This document shows, piece after piece, positions 25,754 through 33,601 of a stretch of 64,000 nucleotides of DNA. Position 1 is the stretch's first letter; the number at the start of each line of letters is the position of its first letter. The notes below the pieces were generated by a model. That model was not told the origin of the DNA and did not search any database. It saw only the letters and a program-made list of their open reading frames with translations. The stretch comes from Maioricimonas rarisocia (GTDB taxonomy: Bacteria > Planctomycetota > Planctomycetia > Planctomycetales > Planctomycetaceae): assembly GCF_007747795.1 (NCBI RefSeq), contig NZ_CP036275.1, positions 7,680,001 through 7,744,000 of the forward strand. Direction: 5' to 3'. The position numbers and the translations under genes are program-made.

Positions 25754-26887
25754 TCACAGCCGCTCGAATGTGTGGTCGCGGGTGGCCGGCACTTCTCCCC
25801 GGTACAGCAGTGAGCTCAGGCGGTACTGCACCTGCCCGATCAGTTGCGACGGTCGATCGAACCAGACCGGCAGCAGTTGCTCGACCGAATCCGTCAGCGG
25901 GAGATCGGCGTCCCGCGGCTGGTACCGCGAAATCATCAACACGTCGTAGTTGCCCGCGTCCGGCAGACGAATTTCGTACCGACCCTCGGAATCAGCAACC
26001 GTGAAGTCGCCCCCCAGCTCACGCAACGCGGCTCGCGCCAGCCGCACATCAACCTCGGCGGCACCGACTCGAAATCCGACCACCGGCAGTCGGGAAGATC
26101 CCGATCGTTCCTCGGGCAGCACCAGCACGCGGGCTCCCTCGTCGGGCCGTGTCTGACCATCTGCCGTCAGATACGTGACCCGGCCGGTCAGAGCCAGCTC
26201 CCGTTCGACGGCCGCCGGCGGTACGTCCGGGTCGGGTTGCTCGACATTCGCGCGGTTCGCCCCGGCACCGTTGCCTGCCGGTTCGTCGACAGCAACAGCG
26301 GTGGCGGTCGGTGCCGTCAGGCGTCCCACAACCAGACCGAGCACAAACAGGGCGATCCCCCCGGTCGCCAGCAGTCCTGACCCAGGTCGCATGACCGATT
26401 TCGGCTCGGGTTCACGCGACCGTTCCCGAACACCAGACTCGTCGGCGAGCTTCGCCAGACGATCCAGCGCGTCGCTTTCGGGCACGTTCCGCTCGCCCGC
26501 ACGTTCTGGCGGGCGCTGGGCCGGCGGTGGCTTCGTCGCGATCGACGGCACAACTTCCTCGGGCGTTGCTGCGACCGGGACTTCGCGAGCGGCCGGTTCC
26601 TGACGTCGAGCGACCGGAGCAGCAGCGATCCCCGACGCCGTACCTGCCGAGGAACGACCCGCCCCGGCATCATCTTCGTCATCGATACCCGCCAGGGCCG
26701 CCAGCGCGTTCTTCAGTTGCTGATCCTCGAGATCGAGCTCGGGATCCGGAAGCGGGTCCACTTTCCCGTCCAGATTGGGGACGCGAATTGTGCGTCCGCA
26801 CGTGGGGCAGTCCGCGAGCGCTCCGGCACGATTCCGCGAGATTCCCAGGAACTGCCGGCAATGTGGACAACGAAACTTGATCGGCAT
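25754..26887 (-). CDS. zinc-ribbon, single-span membrane protein with carboxypeptidase-regulatory-like C-terminus
   Basis: A 377-residue protein. Two CxxC pairs at the N-terminus (FRCPHC, Cys7/10; DCPTCG, Cys27/30) form a zinc ribbon of the kind common at the start of planctomycete membrane proteins. Residues about 45-155 are low-complexity, acidic and Pro-rich. One hydrophobic span (LLATGGIALFVLGLVVGRL) comes near residues 163-183. The outer part has a beta-sandwich-like segment, VTYLTADGQTRPDEGARVLVLPEE to DFTVADSEGRYEIRLPDAGNYDVLMIS, recalling CarboxypepD_reg-like domains. Start 26887 gives the ribbon at the terminus; upstream codons look random. Role unknown; a cytoplasmic metal or nucleic-acid sensor head with an outside domain is possible. 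Confidence 0.75.
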   Translation of the reverse strand: MPIKFRCPHCRQFLGISRNRAGALADCPTCGRTIRVPNLDGKVDPLPDPELDLEDQQLKNALAALAGIDDEDDAGAGRSSAGTASGIAAAPVARRQEPAAREVPVAATPEEVVPSIATKPPPAQRPPERAGERNVPESDALDRLAKLADESGVRERSREPEPKSVMRPGSGLLATGGIALFVLGLVVGRLTAPTATAVAVDEPAGNGAGANRANVEQPDPDVPPAAVERELALTGRVTYLTADGQTRPDEGARVLVLPEERSGSSRLPVVGFRVGAAEVDVRLARAALRELGGDFTVADSEGRYEIRLPDAGNYDVLMISRYQPRDADLPLTDSVEQLLPVWFDRPSQLIGQVQYRLSSLLYRGEVPATRDHTFERL

Positions 26888-27331
26888 CGATCGACCTGAT
26901 GAGTGAGCGATCGCTCCATCGATCGCCTGCACAGACACTTCTCTCCCGAGTGGTGCGACGACCGAAGGGTAAGGCGGCCCGAGGGGAGAGTGACCCGGAA
27001 CTCCTCGGCTCCTATTCTCGCGCGCCAACCAGTCCAGCGCCAACAGCACAACCATTGCCGCAAGATCGAGAACCAGCAACCCGGTCGCATTCTGGCAGTC
27101 GATTCATGGACTCGATCGCCCTGTCGTGGGGTCCGTGCCATGCTGCCGCCAGGCATCGCGACATCGAGACCTGCGGTCACGACGCACCGTGTGACCGGTC
27201 CCGGGCACTTCACACAGGTCGAACATCCCGCGGAGACGCAACGACGGGGGAGATTCCCATGTCGTCGGGTCCGACATCGGGTAGAATTGGGCAGACGATA
27301 TCGATCCGTTTTCAGCAACCACCAGGTGATC
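26888..27331. other. divergent intergenic region
   Basis: A 444-base gap between divergent genes. I see no repeat family copy, RNA or firm promoter. A TAGAAT hexamer about 50 bases before the following ATG could be a -10 box, but no matching -35 is visible. Open frames through it look like extensions of neighbouring frames. Confidence 0.5.
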
Positions 27332-28636
27332 ATGAAGGTTGAGGACTTTCTGAAGCACGAATGCAACCGCCGCCAGTTCCTCGAGAACAGCGCCCGCAAT
27401 GCAGCGGGTCTGGCTGTTGGCGTCGCCGGCCTGGGGAACACCGCTTCCGCTGCGCCCAGCGAGCGCGTACGGGTCGGCGTCATCGGTCTGGGAGCGCAGG
27501 GGCGCGAACTCGCCCAGAAGCTCACCACGCTTCCGGACGTCGATGTCGCGGCCGTCGCTGATCCGGATACCCGCCAGCTGGGAACGGTTGTCGACGAACT
27601 CTCGAAGGAAGGTCGCGGACAGATTCGTGCCGAGCGCGACTTTCGTCGGCTGCTCGAGGATGCCTCGCTCAATGCGGTCGTCATCGCCACGCCTGACCAT
27701 TGGCACGCTGCGATGACCGTCATGGCCTGCCGGGCGGGCAAGGATGTGTACGTCGAAGCACCGCTGTCGCTGCATCTGAATGAGAGCCGGCGGGTCGCCG
27801 AGGTTGCCGCCGAAACCGGCCGCGTCGTCCAGACCGGCCTGCAACAGCGCAGTGGCGAGCACTTCCGCTCGGCCATCGAACTGGTCCAGGGAGGCGGGAT
27901 CGGTCGCGTTCGCATCGCGAAGGCCTGGGTGGTCCATCGACGCAAACCACTGCTCCCCACTGAAGAATCCACTCCGCCGCGGGGTGTCGACTACAACCTC
28001 TGGCTGGGACCGGCGTCGGCTCGCAGCTTCGATTCCAATCATTTCCACCGGAACTGGATGTGGTACTGGGATCACGGCGGCGGCGAACTCGGCCTGTGGG
28101 GCGTGCATCTGCTCGACGTGGCCCGCTGGGGGCTTGGCGTCGACTGGCCGCAGCAGATCAGCGCCACCGGCGGAAAGCTGTTCTTCGACGACGATCGCGA
28201 AACGCCCGATACGCTCAACGTCCAGTTCGATTTCGCTGATGCGACGATTCAGTGGGAGCATCGTTCCTGGAGCCGTCGCGGCATCGAAGGCCGCTCCGCT
28301 GCGGTCGCCTTCTACGGCGACGAGGGGACGCTCATCGTCGACCGTGGTGGCTGGAAAGTGTACGAGCGGCGGGAAAGCCTGACCGCCAATTCGAGCGAAC
28401 AGCTCGGCCCGCACCTGCGCAACTTCGTCGACTGCGTCCGCACGCGTCGCCAGCCGGCCGCCAATGCCGAAACCGGTGGTCTCTCTGCCGGCCTGTGCCA
28501 GTTGGGCAACGCCGCGTACCGTCTCGGTCGTCCTCTCGCGTTCGATGCCGAAACGACCTCGTGCGGGAACGATGAACCGGCGAACGCTCTACTGACTGGC
28601 GAGCCGCGCACTCCCTGGCGGGACGTTCTTGCCTGA
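27332..28636 (+). CDS. Gfo/Idh/MocA family oxidoreductase, Tat-exported
   Basis: A 434-residue protein. The N-terminus has a twin-arginine signal in CNRRQFLENSARNAAGLAVG, cut near TASA-AP. ATG 27332 has AGGTGAT just upstream and is the only start that keeps the signal near the end. The Rossmann part VRVGVIGLGAQGRELAQ follows, then AVADPD, VIATPDHWHAAMTVMACRAGKDVYVEAPLSLHL; the EKP motif is changed to EAP. FHRNWMWYWDHGGGELGLWGVHLLDVARWGL is typical of the planctomycete secreted subfamily. NAD(P)-dependent sugar or polyol chemistry is likely; substrate unknown. It is 20 bases before the FAD enzyme, so they may be co-transcribed. Confidence 0.9.
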   Translation: MKVEDFLKHECNRRQFLENSARNAAGLAVGVAGLGNTASAAPSERVRVGVIGLGAQGRELAQKLTTLPDVDVAAVADPDTRQLGTVVDELSKEGRGQIRAERDFRRLLEDASLNAVVIATPDHWHAAMTVMACRAGKDVYVEAPLSLHLNESRRVAEVAAETGRVVQTGLQQRSGEHFRSAIELVQGGGIGRVRIAKAWVVHRRKPLLPTEESTPPRGVDYNLWLGPASARSFDSNHFHRNWMWYWDHGGGELGLWGVHLLDVARWGLGVDWPQQISATGGKLFFDDDRETPDTLNVQFDFADATIQWEHRSWSRRGIEGRSAAVAFYGDEGTLIVDRGGWKVYERRESLTANSSEQLGPHLRNFVDCVRTRRQPAANAETGGLSAGLCQLGNAAYRLGRPLAFDAETTSCGNDEPANALLTGEPRTPWRDVLA

Positions 28637-28656
28637 GCCGTAGCGGGAGCCGCCAC

Positions 28657-30270
28657 GTGGTGTATGACTGCATCGTCATCGGTGCCGGACACAACGGCCT
28701 GGTCTGTGCGCATGACCTGGCCAGGGCGGGGCAGAAGGTTCTTGTGCTCGAACGCCGTGACGTCGTGGGCGGCTGCTGCGTGACGGAAGAGCTCTGGCCC
28801 GGCTGGCACGTCTCGACCGCGGCCTACGTCGTCAGCCTGCTGCTGCCTGAGATCGAGCGGGACATGGAGCTGGCCCGCCACGGTTACCAGGTTCTGCCCC
28901 GCAGTCCCTCCTCCTTCACACCATTCGAGGATGGACGCTCCCTCCTGCTCGGCGCGGATGCCGCCGCCAACCACAAAGCGATTGAACAGTTCTCGCTACG
29001 CGATGCGGCCCGCTACGCCGACTACGAAGAACTACTGACCCAGGTGGCTGAGCGGCTCGAACCGCTGCTGGTGCAGACGCCTCCCCGGCTGGGGATCCCG
29101 GCTCCGGGAGGTCGGAGCTGGTCGCTCTCGCAGCGATTGGGAGATGCGAAGCAGGTGCTCGGCCTGCTCGACGCGTTTCGGGATCTGGGCGATGACTTCG
29201 GCGAAGCGGTGCGGCTGCTGACTGGCTCCGCCACCGACATGCTCGATCACTGGTTCGAGTCGGACGAACTCAAAGGGACGCTGGCCACCGATGCAATCAT
29301 CGGAACGTTCCAGCCACCCTCCTCGCCGGGGACCGCATACGTTCTGCTGCACCACGTGATGGGGCAGGCGGGCGGCGCCCGTGGCGTGTGGGGCTACGTC
29401 CGCGGCGGCATGGGAGCATTGACGGCGGCGATGGCAGCATCCGCCCGCCAGCGGGGTGTCGAGATCCGGACCGGAGCGGCCGTGGAAGAGATTCTCGTCA
29501 GGAAAGGACGTGTCCGCGGTGTTCGACTTGCCGGAGGCGAGGAGATCCCCTGCCGTGCGGTCGCCTCGTCCGCCGATGCCTGCTGGACCTTCGAGACGCT
29601 GTTGCCGGCCGACCATCTCCCCGCTGCGTTCCTCAGCAGCGTCCGCCGGATCGACTATGTCAGCGCCAGCATGAAGATCAATCTGGCGGTCCGCGAGCTG
29701 CCGGACTTCACCTGCTGCCCCGGCAACGAAGAACCGGGCCCGCAGCACCGGGGGACGATTCACATCAACGCCTTGCCGGAGATGATCGAGCGGGCCTACG
29801 ACGACGCGAAGTATGGGACATCCTCGCAGCGGCCGATCATCGAGATGACGATTCCGACGTCCGTCGATGACACGATCGCTCCGCCGGGCCACCACATCCT
29901 GTCGCTGTTTGTTCAATACGCTCCCTACAAGCTGGCGGAAGGAACCTGGGACGATCAGAAAGAGGCGTTCGCCGACCGCTGTCTTGACGAGATTGCCCGC
30001 TATGCACCGAACGTTCCCGACTCGGTTGTCCATCGGCAGGTCCTCTCACCGGTCGATCTGGAACGGACGTTCGGCCTGACGGGTGGCAACATCTTCCAGG
30101 GCGCGATGTCGCTGCCGCAGCTGTTCACCATGCGGCCGGTCCCCGGCTGGTCGGACTATCGGACGCCCGTGCAGGGGCTGTACCTGTGCGGCAGCGCGGC
30201 CCATCCGGGCGGCGGAGTCATGGGAGCAGCCGGCAGAAACGCGGCGGTTGCCATCCGTGCTGATCGCTGA
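28657..30270 (+). CDS. NAD(P)/FAD-dependent oxidoreductase, phytoene desaturase/PYROXD2-like
   Basis: A 537-residue protein. GTG 28657 is the start with GGGAG eight bases upstream. The FAD-binding fingerprint is YDCIVIGAGHNGLVCAHDLARAGQKVLVLERRDVVGG, and the C-terminal FAD contact is QGLYLCGSAAHPGGGVMGAAGRNAA, as in CrtI-type desaturases and the PYROXD2 group. Between them lies the substrate domain (FQPPSSPGTAYVLLHHVMGQAGGARGVWGYVRGGMGALTAAM). Reactions in this group are carotenoid desaturation or retinol-type saturation, and many members are unassigned. No other carotenoid genes are adjacent, so a pigment role is only possible. Confidence 0.88.
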   Translation: MVYDCIVIGAGHNGLVCAHDLARAGQKVLVLERRDVVGGCCVTEELWPGWHVSTAAYVVSLLLPEIERDMELARHGYQVLPRSPSSFTPFEDGRSLLLGADAAANHKAIEQFSLRDAARYADYEELLTQVAERLEPLLVQTPPRLGIPAPGGRSWSLSQRLGDAKQVLGLLDAFRDLGDDFGEAVRLLTGSATDMLDHWFESDELKGTLATDAIIGTFQPPSSPGTAYVLLHHVMGQAGGARGVWGYVRGGMGALTAAMAASARQRGVEIRTGAAVEEILVRKGRVRGVRLAGGEEIPCRAVASSADACWTFETLLPADHLPAAFLSSVRRIDYVSASMKINLAVRELPDFTCCPGNEEPGPQHRGTIHINALPEMIERAYDDAKYGTSSQRPIIEMTIPTSVDDTIAPPGHHILSLFVQYAPYKLAEGTWDDQKEAFADRCLDEIARYAPNVPDSVVHRQVLSPVDLERTFGLTGGNIFQGAMSLPQLFTMRPVPGWSDYRTPVQGLYLCGSAAHPGGGVMGAAGRNAAVAIRADR

Positions 30271-30425
30271 CGCGAAATCTTCCCGGCAATTCGTTTTGTT
30301 ACGAAACTGGGTCGCCGGTACGGTGTTCAATTGGGGGTGCCGATCGTTCCCCACGTGTTCTCATACCTGTCCCGGCCCGCGCGGCACCGGGCCGTTCCCT
30401 CCCAGTTCTTCCACGGGGCCTGAAG

Positions 30426-31565
30426 ATGAGATCTGCCGTCCTGGCGACATCCGCGTTGTTGTTCGTGATCTCGGCAAACGCGTTCGCGCAGCCGGCTTCT
30501 TCGTTTGATCGACTCGATCGCAACAGCGACGGTCAGATCACGAAGGAAGAACTTCCGGAACGGATCCGCGGCAACTTCGACCGGGTCGATACCGACGGCG
30601 ACGGCGCGATCTCGCGGAAGGAACATGAACGGTTCCTCGCCCGCAATCGCAATCGCAACCAGCAGACCGGGCGACGCACGATCCCGCTGCCGGACTCCGT
30701 GCAACTGACCGCCGACATCTCCTACGCCGACACCGATCATGCCCGCCAGCGTCTCGACCTGCTGCTGCCGAAAGAACGAACGACGGACAAGCCGCTGCCG
30801 GTCGTGGTGTTCATTCATGGTGGCGGATGGCGGAACGGCGACAAGCTGGCCGGGCGACGCCAGGTTGCGCGCTTTGTCGGCACGGGCGAATTCGCTGGGG
30901 CCTCGATCGGCTATCGGCTGAGCGGCGACGCGACCTGGCCAGCCCAGATTCATGACTGCAAGGCGGCGATCCGCTGGCTGCGTGCCAACGCCGCCGAGCA
31001 CGGTCTCGATCCGGAGCGCATCGGCGTGATGGGATCGTCGGCCGGGGGACATCTCGTCGCCATGCTGGGAACCAGCGGCGACGTCGAAGATCTGGAAGGC
31101 GACCTCGGCCCGCATACGGGCGTCAGCAGCCGCGTTTCCTGCGTTATCGACCTGTACGGACCGACCGATTTCCTCACCATGAACCTTCGCCCCGGGGCCT
31201 TCGACCACGAGTCTCCCAGCTCTCCCGAATCGCTGCTGATCGGCGGGCCGATTCGCGAACATCCCGATCGCGTCCGCCACGCATCGCCACTGACGTACGT
31301 CACCGAAGACGATCCGCCCTTCCTGATCATTCACGGAACCGACGACCGACTGGTCCTCATCGAGCAGTCGCAGCTGCTGCAGACCGCGCTGAAGGAAGCC
31401 GATGTCGATGTGCTGATGATCCCGGTGACCGGCGGTGGTCACGGCGGCTTCCGCAATCCCGAGCTGGATGAACGGATGCTTGCCTTCTTCCAGCGACACC
31501 TGCAGGGCAAGGATGTCGAGATTTCTGCATCGCCCGTCGAGCAGGGTGCCGCACGGAGACCGTAG
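30426..31565 (+). CDS. exported EF-hand plus alpha/beta hydrolase (esterase-like) fusion
   Basis: A 379-residue protein with signal peptide MRSAVLATSALLFVISANAFA. Two EF-hand loops come first, DRNSDGQITKEE (31-42) and DTDGDGAISRKE (55-66), both with the Dx[DN]xDG pattern that binds calcium. The hydrolase follows: oxyanion motif HGGGW (131-135), nucleophile Ser205 in GSSAGG, Asp306 in GTDDRL and His339 in GGHGG, which places it in the hormone-sensitive-lipase-like BD-FAE/esterase group. It likely hydrolyses ester bonds of polysaccharide acetyl groups or lipids in the periplasm, perhaps under calcium control. Confidence 0.9.
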   Translation: MRSAVLATSALLFVISANAFAQPASSFDRLDRNSDGQITKEELPERIRGNFDRVDTDGDGAISRKEHERFLARNRNRNQQTGRRTIPLPDSVQLTADISYADTDHARQRLDLLLPKERTTDKPLPVVVFIHGGGWRNGDKLAGRRQVARFVGTGEFAGASIGYRLSGDATWPAQIHDCKAAIRWLRANAAEHGLDPERIGVMGSSAGGHLVAMLGTSGDVEDLEGDLGPHTGVSSRVSCVIDLYGPTDFLTMNLRPGAFDHESPSSPESLLIGGPIREHPDRVRHASPLTYVTEDDPPFLIIHGTDDRLVLIEQSQLLQTALKEADVDVLMIPVTGGGHGGFRNPELDERMLAFFQRHLQGKDVEISASPVEQGAARRP

Positions 31566-31846
31566 CGACCGCGACAATCCGCAGCGTTCCTCCACTTCAG
31601 CACGATTCCCCGGGGACGTGCCTCAGTTCCCCCATTGCCTGTCGGGTCGATTCCATCGATCCGACCGGAGATTCTTTGCAGGCACGTCAGGCGGAATCCG
31701 CAGGCTGCTGCGCCTGAAGCGGTTGTCCGCGGCACCTCTGATGGAACTGCCTCTCCTGTTGCGAAATGCGGCAGACGAGTCAGACCGCTCCGGTTATGGG
31801 GCTACGTTTCGGCGTGACCGTAACGTCAATCGAGGAACGCTGCATC

Positions 31847-32752
31847 ATGATGCGAGAACCGGGCCGGGCGTCGCAGTTGGGGAACTGGGCGATGCACCTC
31901 ACAACCTCCGGCGTGATCGCGTGGATGGGCCTGGCGCTGATCCTCGTCAGTCATCACCCCAAGTGTGTCGAAGACCTTGGCTGGCTGTGGTACTACACCG
32001 GCATCTTCGGACTGACGGCCGGTGTCGGTCTCTCCGAAGCGCAGCGGCGTCGGGAGCTCGGCCAGCGAGCCCTGCTGGAAGAGTGCGTGCGGGATGCGCT
32101 GACCGATCCTCTGACCGGGCTGGGGAATCGCCGCGTCCTCCACACCGAACTCGAGCGGGCCGTCACCGGGCCGAGCGAAGCTTACTGGCTGCTGCTGATC
32201 GACATCGACAACTTCAAGGACGTCAACGACACACACGGCCATCAGGCGGGCGATCAGGTGCTGCGGACCGTCAGTGACACGCTCCGCAACTGCGTCCGCA
32301 GTTCCGACGTGCTGACCCGGTTCGGGGGCGAAGAGTTCGCGATCCTCGCACGCCACTCGAGCTTCGCCAGTGTGCTGCGACACGCCGGACAGATCCGGCA
32401 CCGCATTGCCGCGACTCGCTGCCGCCACTGTAACGTTGTCTTGCGCGTCACCTGCAGCATCGGTTTCTCCCGGGCAGAGGCATCACTTCCAGCGACGGCA
32501 CTCGTGGAACAGGCCGACCAGGCGCTCTACCTGGCGAAAGGAGCCGGTCGCAATCGCTGCGCCTGGCATGATGGAACGGGCACCGCACTCGTCCATGCTA
32601 CGGCCAGGATTCCCGACCTCGTGGCTCAGACCTGCCCGAGCATCACAGACCGACCACAGGTGTCGATCGGGGACCGAATCGACGGCACGGCACGCGACCC
32701 GTTCGAATCGCTTCAGCGGGTGGAATGCTCGTCGACAGCCGGGGTTTCATGA
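31847..32752 (+). CDS. membrane-bound diguanylate cyclase (GGDEF)
   Basis: A 301-residue protein with two N-terminal spans (WAMHLTTSGVIAWMGLALILVSHH and LGWLWYYTGIFGLTAGVGL) and a cytoplasmic GGDEF domain: DALTDPLTGLGNRRVL, LLLIDIDNFKDVNDTHGHQAGDQVL and the active-site RFGGEEF. It makes cyclic di-GMP from two GTP. No RxxD inhibitory site is visible upstream of GGEEF in the normal position. ATG 31847 is chosen for GAGGA ten bases before it. Its last 40 bases overlap the 3' end of the convergent lipoprotein gene. No EAL or PilZ gene is adjacent. Confidence 0.9.
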   Translation: MMREPGRASQLGNWAMHLTTSGVIAWMGLALILVSHHPKCVEDLGWLWYYTGIFGLTAGVGLSEAQRRRELGQRALLEECVRDALTDPLTGLGNRRVLHTELERAVTGPSEAYWLLLIDIDNFKDVNDTHGHQAGDQVLRTVSDTLRNCVRSSDVLTRFGGEEFAILARHSSFASVLRHAGQIRHRIAATRCRHCNVVLRVTCSIGFSRAEASLPATALVEQADQALYLAKGAGRNRCAWHDGTGTALVHATARIPDLVAQTCPSITDRPQVSIGDRIDGTARDPFESLQRVECSSTAGVS

Positions 32753-33528
32753 CTCGCCGGAACGACGCCCGTTCCCGATTCGAGTGACCGTTCGAAATGA
32801 GCCAGGTTGCCCCCGCGCGGCAGCGTGGCGTTGAGCTGTTGCCGGTGCCGGCCAATGACGGCACGGTTCTCCGCCGGCACACGCTGCAGCAGCTGACCGA
32901 ACTCCGAAACAGCTACCACTTCGGCCAGAGCCCGGGCTGTCTGTTCCCGCCGGTGACGGAGCAGGGGAGCATTTGCCGGATCGTTCTGCGCGGCGTCATC
33001 GAGTTCCGCGAGCTTGTGAATGATCCGCTGCAACTGCTGTTCGCTCTGTGCCGTCAGCTCACTCACATCCAGCCGCGACTCCACCGCCAGCGACGTCATC
33101 GCAAAACTGATTCGCATGACGAGCGACGCGAATTCGGCGGGTGTCAGATGATGCTCGGCGAGGACGGTCTGCAGCGTTTCGTCTTCTGCCCAGAGTGCGG
33201 CGTGGTAGCCCGGATCGAACCGCCGGCGGAACTCGGCCCGCCAGGCCCGGGCCAGAGCCGCGGGGGACGAATCGGCACCGGTCACATCCAGTGATTTTGC
33301 CCTCAGCGCAGGCACCTGCCCGTCGGGCAACGCTTCGACAACCGTGAGGAAGGTCTGCACGTCGGCGTCAGTCAGCGGAGCATCGATGGACTGCTGCGAT
33401 GAGGCCGATGCTTCGGAACGGGCCGTCGGAATGGACGGAACCGTCTCGGTTGCCGTTTCGCCGCAGCCGCTCGCAGACAGCAGAATCAGAGTCAGTCTGC
33501 CAGCAGTTGCCTGCAGTTCTCGACGCAT
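32713..33528 (-). CDS. probable lipoprotein of unknown function
   Basis: A 271-residue protein. Starting at 33528 it reads MRRELQATAGRLTLILLSASGCGET: a charged start, a hydrophobic core and a Cys at residue 22 in an ASGC context, which is a relaxed lipobox. A start at 33615 would put 29 residues before the signal. Residues 45-255 are almost all helical (DADVQTFLTVVEALPDGQVPALR, PAEFASLVMRISFAMTSLAVESRLDVSELTAQSEQQLQRIIHKLAELDDAAQ) and end with a QLLQRVPAENRAVIGRHRQQLN helix. I recognise no family. Position just after the VWA gene suggests the same transcript. Confidence 0.65.
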   Translation of the reverse strand: MRRELQATAGRLTLILLSASGCGETATETVPSIPTARSEASASSQQSIDAPLTDADVQTFLTVVEALPDGQVPALRAKSLDVTGADSSPAALARAWRAEFRRRFDPGYHAALWAEDETLQTVLAEHHLTPAEFASLVMRISFAMTSLAVESRLDVSELTAQSEQQLQRIIHKLAELDDAAQNDPANAPLLRHRREQTARALAEVVAVSEFGQLLQRVPAENRAVIGRHRQQLNATLPRGGNLAHFERSLESGTGVVPASHETPAVDEHSTR

Positions 33529-33601
33529 TCGTTCGCTCCGGCCGGGGTTCGGTGTGCGGGAAGCGGCGAACCGTACGACCGGCATCGGGAAAGCGTCAAG
33601 A

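Noticed and set aside
26888-27079. N-terminal extension of the zinc-ribbon protein to 27079
   Set aside because: The extra residues are unlike a signal or domain and would bury the CxxC ribbon that normally starts such proteins.
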